64,000 bases of DNA from Echinometra lucunter. Its lineage: Eukaryota > Echinodermata > Echinoidea > Camarodonta > Echinometridae. Position 1 is the first letter of the stretch. Each line of letters begins with the position of its first letter. The notes below the pieces were generated by a model. It made no database searches. It was not told the DNA's origin and worked only from the letters and a program-made list of their open reading frames with translations. Positions 44,816 to 54,771 of this stretch are shown here, one piece after another. A program made the position numbers and the translations under genes. The DNA lies in NCBI GenBank assembly GCA_029962745.1, contig CM057167.1, positions 19,744,054 through 19,808,053 of the forward strand. The letters are read 5' to 3'.

Positions 44816-45554
44816 GATTTTAATCAACACATCTATTCTAGTGAGAAATCAATTTACGCTCCTTTTCTTTAGAATTTTCACTTTTTGTTTATTTTTAGAA
44901 ATTCTTCTGCTTCAATAGAAAAACATATTTTTTTTTGTTGTTGTTGCTAGAATAGGAATGCCCTACATTTAAGGCTGACAGTTCAATGTTTATGTATTTC
45001 TACAGTATATTTCCGTTTTTCACATTCAACATCGAATGCGCAAGATTATGAAACAGATTACCCTTAAAATAAATATATCAAATAAATAAAGTTAGTGATC
45101 AAGATATAGAGGTTTCAGTGAAATTAGGCAATGTTAGTTAATGAAAGTGGAGGAGACTATTTAAAAATATTAAACAGCAGCTCATCTCAAGAGGACAAAT
45201 AGCAATTAAAAATGATACATGAATTGTATTATGCAAATACATTGTGTAGTTAGTAAGTATATCAAACTTAACAACAACCACCCCCTTAAAGTTTTTTGTT
45301 TTGTTTTGTTTTAAAATATTCTGTTATTCTTTTCTTTCGGTGACATCAATATGTACAACCATAGCAAACAAATTACAATCATAAACTGACAATAACTTTA
45401 TACGTACAATGGTACCAGTAAAATCAAAGTTTTATATACATAGACTTGTAAATCACTTCAGTTAACTAACATTGTGATTAATGGTCCTTTCTGCGTTTCT
45501 TCCACTGACAGAGTTGTTAAGTTATCGCACGAACAAGCTTAATTTTCATGTATA

Positions 45555-47332
45555 GACCAATTTCACCTCCGGTTTATGTATTTGGCCCTCTATCGGCGAC
45601 GCCATTGCTGCGGTGGGCAAGCGCGCTGACCGCGATTGGCTCTGTGTACAAAATGAATGTAAGATATGAGATATGCCCCGATATTGTTCCATTTGCTTTA
45701 TTCTAGATCAATAAAATAAAGCATGGATACATGGGTAGATGAGGTAAGACAATGGTTATATCAACCATGGTTTATTTTCAATTTTATATAAGTGTTATCA
45801 CACGAATTTCATTACTTCTCCCTAGACTCCCTTTCTACTGTTAAGTAACGCATTCACAATTTCCCAAATAGCGTGCATAGCAAGGCAGAAAACACGCATA
45901 ATATCAATACTAAACATGTGTTTTATGATAATAACACTTGGTTTTATCTGTTTATCTGACAATCGATTCAAACTTTGATAATGAATATTCTTAGATTTAC
46001 CAAAACTAGACCCGGGCTTTAGGTTTGCAGTCCCAAATAGTGTTCTTTTACAGAATTGCAAACCATCAATACTGCAAAAAAACTCCTTTACCAAGGGAGT
46101 GCACTTGCGTAGCCAGAGGGGGGGACGATGGGGGCGGTCATCCCTCCAAAACACCAACAAAAAAGAAAGAAAAAGTAGAAGGAAAAAAAAAGCAGAAGCG
46201 AGAAAAGAAAAAAGGTTAGAGAACGTAAGAAGAGCGGGAGCAGACAAGGAACAATTCAAAGAAACGTCGGAGCTTCCGCGCTTCGCGCGGGAGGGGGAAA
46301 ACTCCCCCCTTACTGGACCCTCCCCCCTAGGGAGCGCGCTTCGCGCGCTCACAACCGCCCCACTAAAATGAAATCCTAGCTACGCCACTGTGGGAGTGAA
46401 ACCCTGGTACCCCACCGCATCACACCCTCTCCATGCTCGTCCTTTTAATTTCATAGTGTCTTTGTCTGTATTATCATCATAAGTAATAAAGTATTTTGTG
46501 TAACGCTGGCATTTGTTTGAAACTTAAGAAGATTATTTGGGCTGCATGTTTTCATAATCATGTTTCCAAGTTCATGAAAAAATATCCTTTTCCGGTCGGT
46601 AGATTCATGACACGTTTATCCATAACAGTACATGTCATCAAACGTCGGAGCTTCCGCGCTTCGCGCGGGAGGGGGGAAACTCCCCCCTCCCTGCACCCTC
46701 CCCCCTGGGGAGCGCGCTTCACACGCTTCGCGTGCTCACTACCGCCCTACTAAAATGAAATCCTTTTGTTGGAAATGAGAGAAAATAAAAATTGAACTGA
46801 ACTCAAGCTTGAATTTAAGTCGAAAGAATGAAAAAGCTCCGTATCGTGAAGGGGGGGGGGGGTACCCCGGCTCGGTCGCTACACTCCCTCAGGGTTGGTC
46901 GCTTCGCTCCTCGCAAAGATTGAGCCCCCCCAAATATTTTGGCTCATTACGCCACTGCTGGCGACGAATTCCTTCACATCGCTTACGGAAACCTGTGTAG
47001 GGAGTACGGCTTCTCACACAAACAGGCTTCAAGAGTCAAAAGCGAGTGAATTTCGCACTCAGTTAGCTTCCAGTTTTTAAACTTTCTCTAATTCTTGCGG
47101 CATTTGAGCACTGCACAGCTGCGACCTGAACTTCCCTGATAATTTCTCATTGCAAATATTAAAATAAATCTACATATACTGGTCAAAATAGACAAAAAAA
47201 TCGAACGAATGTACATAACGCGCTATTGACTTGTGTACTATAAAAGTTGGAGCGCCCACCGCAGTATGTCGAACTGTGTCGAACCAGAGTGTGTCGAACA
47301 GTCTGCTGCCCTCTTGCGTTGTGAAATTGGTC
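45555..47332. mobile_element. 1.78-kb TIR element, present in one haplotype only
   Basis: Ends GACCAATTTCAC and GTGAAATTGGTC, flanked by TATA (45551-45554, 47333-47336). The other haplotype has the empty site at 56550-56553 with a single TATA, so this is an insertion. It sits in the DR1-type element inside the foldback element. It carries a nested hAT-like MITE (46102-46390) and no transposase ORF. The superfamily is unclear; a four-base duplication fits few of them. Confidence 0.85.
46102..46390. mobile_element. hAT-like MITE nested in the 1.78-kb element
   Basis: Ends CACTTGCGTAGCC and GCTACGCCACTG, flanked by AGGGAGTG and TGGGAGTG (7 of 8 identical), as expected for the 8-bp duplication of hAT. 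Inside are GC hairpins CCGCGCTTCGCGCGG (46276) and AGCGCGCTTCGCGCGCT (46333). Its right ~110 bp recurs at 46639-46761. Confidence 0.7.
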
Positions 47333-47839
47333 TATATAATGACGTCTATGACCTTTGACCTTGAGACCCGAAATCTAATCGGATCATTGTCCCTTCTATG
47401 TGCGTCTTGAGCCTATAGTTCGAAGTTGATCCGTCCAGCAGTTCTTAAGTTATCGCGAGAAAGGAAAACGGGACGGACGGACAACCCGATAACATAATGC
47501 CTCCGGCACCTACCTTCGGTGGGCGGAGGCACCTTTAAGGGGCAATTTTGACATACCGCAGTATTTCTATCTTTGCAAACTACTTTGCAGTTTGTTTAGA
47601 TCTACTCCGATTTACTATGATTACTCTGATTACGTAGATTATTTAGAGTGACCTATAATGATAAACATGATAAAGGCATGCCCTCAAATTCACTGAATGG
47701 TGTCGTGGGGGCAAGGTTTAAGTGTCGTGGTTTCCAAAACATTTCGGTGGAGATATTTTGGCGGCGAGGCAATTGTCATAATCATTATCAATTGTCGGAG
47801 CAGAGTAGAATTATTATCAATTTATTGATGATTATAATT

Positions 47840-48034
47840 AATTCGGCGGAGCAAATGTCGTCGTTTTAGAGCATAATTCGGCGGAGCATTATGTTGGCGG
47901 AGCAAATGTCGCCGGAGCAATTGTCGGCGGAGCATATGTCGGCGGAGAATATGTCGCGGAGCAATTGTCGCGGAGCACTTGTCGTCATTTTCGGAGCAGT
48001 TGTCGGCGGAGCAAATGTCGCCGGAGCAAATGTC
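47840..48034 (-). repeat. TGCTCCG minisatellite array, right terminus
   Basis: Inverted counterpart of the left array, about 12 units reading GCGGAGCAAATGTCG on the plus strand. Confidence 0.9.
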
Positions 48035-48339
48035 ATGGAACCAGGCTAGGTACGGTATAGGCCCTACTGAACGGATCGGAGAGAGAGAGGTTAAAACAGG
48101 CGCTTGACCTGAATTTGGGTCAGTGGAGTTGCCAGGGCCTTTCTTTTCCCTTCTTTTCAGGAGGGGGGGGGGGGGGGGGGAGGAGCACAGGAATAAGAGA
48201 GAAGTTAATTCAGACGTGAACATGGTGAATCTGACTGGGAAGCAACCACAGAGATACGATGCATACACAGTATGCCTTCCGAAGGAAGGCTAGAGAGGCA
48301 ACTAAAATTGACCTTTGACATACCATAGGCTTTTGCATT

Positions 48340-48560
48340 GGGCCAAAATGGCGGCCGCGGCAAAATAGAAGACGACTTCGGAGGGTCAATTATTATTCAT
48401 GAGATAAAACTCTCAAATACCGTTCGATGATTGGGTAATTGCCTTCATGTTTAATGTATAAGCTCATACATAAAACATTTTGCCTTCCCACAATTCCCTA
48501 CGATTTGAGGCAGCAATTCGGATAAATGGCGGCTGGCAGAGGAGTGCAACTTTTTGACCA
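48340..48560. promoter_or_regulatory. Two ATGGCGGC (YY1-like) sites
   Basis: AAAATGGCGGCCGCGG near 48350 and AAATGGCGGCTGG near 48525 match the YY1 core ATGGCGGC. The surrounding GC-rich patch could be an element promoter. Sequence match only. Confidence 0.3.
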
Positions 48561-49299
48561 TTTCAGCACAAACCGCTCAAGAAATTTGTTTCAGGAAATC
48601 TGCATGTTGTGAAAAGAATTCAGAGTAAACCCCAAGGAAGCAGAAATTCTTAAAAGGAGCATGCAGAATGGAATGAGATTATAAGATGACCTGAAAAGTA
48701 AGTAAAGCGACATTTTGTTAACCAGTCTTCATCGTAGTTGTTAATCGTCCGTCAAGCAGTGCGTAGGCTACCTGTACAAAGTGCATGGGACATCACCTCC
48801 AAAGCCCAAACTTAGGAAACTATTCTTGTATACAATTGAACTCTAAATCATGAGAGAAAAATAATGTAATGGCGATATTTTTCAAAGAGATTACACTTAT
48901 TCCGTAGAGAACTGTTTGTAGAATTTTCTCCGGTGGATAAAGTACTGAAGCTAGCTAAATCAGCGATAATCAGCGGTAGATGTTGACCTGTTAGAAACTG
49001 GAGTCGAGGCTGAGTGCACTGCAAGACGGACGGCTACGATATTCCCAAGCGTAATGTTAATTCTGATTAAGCCGTTACTGGCCGGCTGGAGTGAGTGTCC
49101 CTGTGCCCCTGGGGCCGGGCCTTGCTGGGAACATTGATCCGGACTAACTCTAGATCTAGACTCTAAGTAAAACTTTAGCCATGATTGTTCATGTTAAGCT
49201 ATACCCTGGTTTGAATTCATGATACTCCTATATTGGACCTTCCTTAGAATAAAGTTTCAGGCAGGTTCATCACGTCATTTATCATGTACTTAGAGAGGA

Positions 49300-49308
49300 G
49301 CCTTTCTT

Positions 49309-49343
<35 letters not shown>

Positions 49344-49345
49344 AC
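49300..49345. repeat. (CT)n microsatellite
   Basis: TTTCTTTCTCTCTCT.. run of about 40 bp. Confidence 0.95.
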
Positions 49346-50289
49346 TCTGCGGCATGCTTACAAATTTTTCTCTTTCTTTTGTTTTCTACTTGCAGGTTGT
49401 CTAAGAAGTTCAAGTACAAGGCTTGTAGAGTATCCAGCTGCTTGAAGACTAAGGAATTGCACCCTTCCCCAAGCCCTTATTTTGAAACTTCATTTGCATT
49501 TTGCCTAAAGATGTATACCTAGATTAAAATTTGAGCCTTATTTCATGACAGGCTAATAAAATGTATTAATCTGTGAATTCAATTGAAACATGGACCAAAA
49601 CCATTTTAACAACTATTAAAAAGAAATAAAAAAATCAGGGAACACAAAAATTGTATATAGAAGTTGTGCCTTCAAAATCAACAGTTCTAGGACTATTATT
49701 CCTCGGGTAATTACCTCCAGTGTACTGTCCGCCCCCCCAAGAAATAATTCTGAGGTCAATTACAGTAAGTAACATTTCCAAGTTAGGGGATGGGATGGGC
49801 ATTGTAATTGGCTTGGGTTGATTGTCCAGGGGTAGACACTGAGGGGGGGGGGGGTGATTGTTTGGAGGGTAGTTCTGGAGCAAGTCTAGTCAATTATTAG
49901 GGATGGGTTGCTTCACGCTGTTACCTGAATTTACAAAACTACCTATGCAGGTAGGTGGGGAACCATATGAACCAATATCTAAGTTTTTGGCTGAATTGTT
50001 TCAGAAATTTATCAAACTTATCATTATTCTTTTTTACATTTTTATTATTATTATCATTATCATTGTTATTATTATGTAATTACATTGATAGGCTATATGG
50101 ATTCACACTGCAAGAATGTTTAAATAGTAGGCCTATTATAAGTATTCCAACAAGAGCTTTCTGCCTCCAGAAATGTTTGCTGATCTCTTGCTGCATTGAA
50201 ATTAGAGTTACACTTTTTTGTTAATAAAATAATTTTCTTCTCTCTATATTCTTATTGTCTTTCAATTTCTCTTAACCTTGAGTGAAATC

Positions 50290-50533
50290 TGATGTTGATG
50301 TTGCTTTTGTCAGTGTTTTTGATGATGATGAGGATGATGATGCTGGCACAAGATCATATGAAGTTGGTTTGTAATTGAGGTTGATTGCAGCCATATGGAG
50401 GGGGGGGGGCACTGTCTGAAAAATCACTGAATAGCGAAAGAAAGATAGTGTTGATGATGATGATGACGACGAGGTTGAGGATGATGATTCCGGCCAAAGA
50501 TCATATGAAGTTTCTTTGTAATTGAGGTGTGAT

Positions 50534-50573
<40 letters not shown>

Positions 50574-50900
50574 GGGGGGGGGGGGCTCTGTTCAAAAATT
50601 CACTGACTAGCAAAAGAAAGAAGAAAAGACAATGATGATGAGGTTGAAGATGATGCATGATGCAGGCATAAGATCATATGAAGTTGTTTTGTGACAGAGG
50701 TGTGATTGTAGCCATGTGGGGGGGGGGGGGGGGGAAGGGGCTGTCCAAAAATTCAGGGACTAGCAAAAGAAAGGAAAAAAAGCATTGTTGACGATAATGC
50801 AGGCACAAAATCATGAAGTTACTTTGTAACTGAGGTATGATTGCAGTGCATACAGGACGGGGGGGGGGGGGGGGTACGGTCCTAAAATTCACTGACTAGC
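50290..50900. repeat. Tandem repeat, four ~130-170-bp units with GAT tract and poly-G
   Basis: Each unit has GATGATGATG, AAGATCATATGAAGTT, TTGTAATTGAGGT, a poly-G run and AATTCACTGACTAGC. The longest G run, 50537-50572 (36 G), continues after one A with 12 more. Same architecture as the 2225-2960 array. Confidence 0.85.
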
Positions 50901-51607
50901 GAGTAAAAAAAATGCTCCTCAGCATTTTTTTATTTGGGGGCATACACCTTAACGGGTTTGCAGAAATGAAAAAAAAAATCCTTGGATCAAATTCTTTAGG
51001 GGGATACATTTATTATATGTCTATGATGATCCCCTCCCCAAAATGTCAACGAGCAAAAATTAACGTTAAACTTTGCTGAGAAGAGAGGGAGCTCACAGCT
51101 TTACGTATAGGGGGTGGGGAAATTTGGTTTCACTAGGTGTGCTTTGTTCCAGAATGTGGGGGACATACCCTATTGTGTCAACCCACTCTTAAAATATTAG
51201 GGACGCATACCGCGCCATGCCCCTCCCCCCCCCCCCTCCCCACATTGATGCCCATGATTGTAGCAGCCATATGCGAGAGGAATTTATCTGTTTGGTGGAG
51301 GGGGCCAGGAGACATGCATGTTACTGTTTACAGGATACGTTTACATAATTTGAAATATGAAACAAAGTTAATCTACAAAAGAATAATACAGTAGCCTATA
51401 AGCTCTTATGTTATGGAAATGGAGGTGATCCACTATTTAAAAAAAGCAATGCTTGTAGAGTGTGGATTCCTCAAATAATAATATTGTAAACACAGCTTTT
51501 GTTGAATTTAGTCTGCAAGTGATCAACACAAAATAAAGTCAAAATCAGAAATGCATGTCTTACTGACAGCATCGGCATCAGATAAATAGAAGTGGGTGTA
51601 AGCTATT

Positions 51608-53436
51608 CCCGGGGGGGTCACTCTCCACATGGCCTGCTACCCACCCGTGTCCGACAACCTCAGAAATGCACCCTAAATGGCGTAACCTATTAACCAAATT
51701 TGCAACCCTAAATGGCGTAACCCATGAAAAAAAGCCACCCTAAGTGGCGTGAACAGGGAAATCCCCTAATTTGATACCCTAAGTGGCGTAAACATTGAAA
51801 TCGATTAATTTGATACCTAAAGGCCCTATCTCACCAACGGAGACGTCTCTGCGACAAGTTTCAAAATAATTATAATGGAGCATTTGCAGGATCATGCACC
51901 TGACTTGGACCAGGAGGAATGTCAGTACGCGTTCAGTCACGCGGTTTCTAAAGTGGGTAAAACATCATCAGGTAGAGTCGCGGAGACGTCTCTGCATTCT
52001 GCTACGTCTCATCAGTCTTTCTGGTCTCCTCCTGGTCTCCGCGACGTCTCTGAGATGGCTCAGAGACGTCTCGGAGATATTGCAGAGACGTCTCAGCAGT
52101 CGCTGATATAATTAGTCTTCGCAACTAATGGATACATCTCGGAGACATCGCGGAGACTTTGCAGAGACTGTAAAAAGTCTCCCCCCCCCAAAAAAAAAAA
52201 AAAAAAAAAAAAAAATCGAGCATGTTCGAATTTCTTGCGACGCCTCGGAGACTCCATATTTTGCTCATTTCTTTTTTAAAATGCTGTTCAAATTTATCTC
52301 CTTTTATTGAAACAGTGAAATTTCTAGGGTGGACTTACCCTTTAAGTCTGAGAAAAAAATTTACTCGTGTGATTTTTGCACTTATCATTTGTGGTTAAAT
52401 AATTCATTAAGCTGAAACATAGTGTATTCATTCAGAAATGCAATTTTGTTTTTGCATTGAATTGTACACAAAGACAAGTCAAGATATCACTCCCGTGAGT
52501 GGGTCAATCAAGGACAGAATATAGATCTACATCATGTAAGTAACGCTAGGCCACTACTGACTTGAATTGAAAAACACAACACAATTAACAGTATATGGGG
52601 CTAGCCTCTAGGAATAACAACACGAAAGAAAACCATTGAAACAAAGTAAACTTTTTCTCAGACTTGATATATTTACTCACCAATAAACAGCTCTTCTATG
52701 GTAATAAAATTCCGTCAAATGAAACTCACGATGCCATAATAATGTGTTTTGAGACGTTTGGAAAATGCTAGATATAAAAAAAAAATTGTGGCACTTGAGA
52801 GTACTTTTAAGTGTTTCCGGTGTCTGTGGTCGGCTTCCAACGAGGGCACTGTTGCTTTATCCATTTTTTAAAATATCGATGGTGCAAATGCATGCCGTGC
52901 AGCCGAGCCACAGAAATAGAAGACGAGCATAGTCGCTTCAAACAGGCACGGAACGGTTGCATTAGCATCGATGATAGCATAGCCATAGCATAGCATCCTC
53001 TGCGACCTATTTGGCGTGTGTATGGTAACGCGTGCTGCCGGTATAGAGCCGGGTGTAAGAGACTAGCTTGGGGGACTATACGGGGGTCACTCTCATAAGT
53101 GCTGGCTGCGCCGGCGTGTGGGAGGATTATTTTGTATCCCTATGGGGTTAATGGTGTGGGTATGTTCAAATTTGCCTAAATTTGCAACCCTAAATGGCGT
53201 AGATTAAATTTGCACCCCTAAATGGCGTAATCTGCATAACCAAATTAGCAACCCTAAATGGCGTGAAGAGTGAGAAAAGGCTACCCTAAGAGGCGATTTA
53301 CCAGCGAATGGTGCTGAAAAGCAACCCTTTTTGCCAAAGACGTCGACGACGCCTGAGTGCCTGAAACTGGACCCTTTTCGACGCTTTTTCTGGACGCGGG
53401 TGCGTAGCAGGCCATGTGGAGAGTGACCCCCCCGGG
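51608..53436. mobile_element. 1.83-kb DNA transposon-like element, 45-bp TIR, 8-bp TSD
   Basis: Both ends begin CCCGGGGGGGTCACTCTCC and stay alike for ~45 bp with two mismatches. AAGCTATT at 51600-51607 and 53437-53444 is a perfect 8-bp target duplication. Subterminal CCCTAAATGGCGTAA-type repeats occur four times near each end (51670-51795, 53187-53295), in the same orientation at both ends. No transposase is visible; a half foldback MITE copy (52255-52345) and an A-run lie inside. Confidence 0.85.
51838..52250. repeat. Cluster of GAGACGTCTC palindromes
   Basis: The self-complementary 10-mer GAGACGTCTC occurs at 51840, 51983, 52063 and 52085, with many near matches (CGGAGACATCGCGGAGAC). This looks like the terminal part of another element ending before the A-run at 52190-52215. 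Confidence 0.6.
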
Positions 53437-53956
53437 AAGCTATTGGGGTAAAATGATTGAAATGAGAGAGGAAATTAAATTAGGGAAATTCTCACGAGTC
53501 TAGGCGACGGTACGGTAAATGAATGAATGAATGAATAATTCAGTGCGCATGCGTTATTATGTTAATAAGTCACAAAAATCTAATACATATTCATAAATAT
53601 TCATGAAAATGTGATACGCGCTGCGCGCAAGGCAAAACAAGCCTGATTTTCGCTGATACTCGGAAAAATGGTCTGCGCCATAGGTTTATAAAATTTTGTA
53701 CATAAAACGCGGGATCAATTTGACCCTCCGTACCCCCCCTCCATGGCTGGACGGATGCAGAAGCGGAGTTTCAGCCCCCTGGAAGCAACAGAGTGATAAA
53801 AAGTATGCTCTTTTATACCAAGGCCAAAAGCATCTACATTTTCGATTTATCATTGATTTTTTGTTGTTGTGCCCTTTCAAAATATATCCCCTCAGTCCCC
53901 TGCGCATTTAGAATGGAACTTGAGGTTTTACTAAATTGTTTCTGGCCAGTGCCCCC

Positions 53957-54456
53957 NNNNNNNNNNNNNNNNNNNNNNNNNNNNNNNNNNNNNNNNNNNN
54001 NNNNNNNNNNNNNNNNNNNNNNNNNNNNNNNNNNNNNNNNNNNNNNNNNNNNNNNNNNNNNNNNNNNNNNNNNNNNNNNNNNNNNNNNNNNNNNNNNNNN
54101 NNNNNNNNNNNNNNNNNNNNNNNNNNNNNNNNNNNNNNNNNNNNNNNNNNNNNNNNNNNNNNNNNNNNNNNNNNNNNNNNNNNNNNNNNNNNNNNNNNNN
54201 NNNNNNNNNNNNNNNNNNNNNNNNNNNNNNNNNNNNNNNNNNNNNNNNNNNNNNNNNNNNNNNNNNNNNNNNNNNNNNNNNNNNNNNNNNNNNNNNNNNN
54301 NNNNNNNNNNNNNNNNNNNNNNNNNNNNNNNNNNNNNNNNNNNNNNNNNNNNNNNNNNNNNNNNNNNNNNNNNNNNNNNNNNNNNNNNNNNNNNNNNNNN
54401 NNNNNNNNNNNNNNNNNNNNNNNNNNNNNNNNNNNNNNNNNNNNNNNNNNNNNNNN
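53957..54456. other. Assembly gap, exactly 500 N
   Basis: 500 N placeholder between contig C and contig D, which re-enters the same locus at the equivalent of 43536. Confidence 0.99.
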
Positions 54457-54718
54457 ACCCTCGGTCAATAAGAGCTAAATGTATGTAGGCTTCCGTGTGA
54501 TTTTAGTAGCGCAAGGTTCTACAGACGCTAGCGCGCGCTGCGTTTACGTGTATCATTTGCATTCGCCAAGTGCAAGGCTATCGCTAGCGCTAAGCACATG
54601 CATGTATTATTTTGACTTAACGCACTTCAGTAACGCACGCGCGCTAGTAGTATCAATAACAAGGCAAACATTACATTAGTACGAGCTACGGGGCGTATAG
54701 GTCGTGATCCAGGTTAGG

Positions 54719-54752
54719 CCACAGAAATAGAAGACGTCTTCTATTTCTGTGG
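54719..54752. repeat. Perfect 34-bp palindrome present in one haplotype
   Basis: CCACAGAAATAGAAGAC followed directly by its reverse complement, centred on ACGT. Contig C reads straight through GGTTAGGCTAGG at the equivalent spot. The half-site CCACAGAAATAGAAGACG also occurs at about 52909. Confidence 0.85.
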
Positions 54753-54771
54753 GTTAGGCTAGGGGTGACAC

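Larger units (their letters stand above)
43809..48034. mobile_element. Foldback element with minisatellite terminal inverted repeats (TU-like), with a nested insertion
   Basis: The left end (43809-44200) is an array of ~15-bp units such as CGACATTTGCTCCGC. The right end (47840-48034) is the same array inverted (GCGGAGCAAATGTCG). The outer ~65 bp of both ends match almost exactly, including the odd spacer GAAAATGACGACAAGTG. Without the nested 1.78-kb insert it is ~2.45 kb, like its allele 54772-57252. From memory, the TU foldback elements of the purple sea urchin have long inverted repeats with an outer domain of 15-bp tandem units, which fits. No transposase ORF and no clear target duplication. 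Confidence 0.8.
48247..53781. mobile_element. 5.5-kb segment absent from the other haplotype, flanked by GAAGCAAC
   Basis: GAAGCAAC at 48239-48246 and 53782-53789 bounds it; contig D has one GAAGCAAC (57459-57466) joining the two flanks. An 8-bp duplication suggests a hAT-type insertion, but the ends (CACAGAGATAC.. and ..CAGCCCCCTGG) are poor inverted repeats and there is no transposase ORF. The alternative is a deletion in D across 8-bp microhomology. Confidence 0.6.
43536..53956. other. Contig C block homologous to contig D (54457-57667)
   Basis: From 43536 the sequence is nearly identical to 54457 onward, apart from three presence/absence differences: 45555-47336 and 48247-53789 occur only here, and a 34-bp palindrome occurs only in D. 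Confidence 0.92.

Noticed and set aside
44637..44918. 93-codon ORF MTYMRSGGSRTTPPEDKPPP, conserved in both haplotypes
   Set aside because: It is coded by the GGAGGAC minisatellite inside the foldback element. Conservation only reflects allelic identity.
45822..46352. 176-codon minus-strand ORF as a gene
   Set aside because: It crosses a hAT-like MITE and GC hairpins, has a low-complexity Phe/Leu core, and lies in an insertion missing from the other haplotype.
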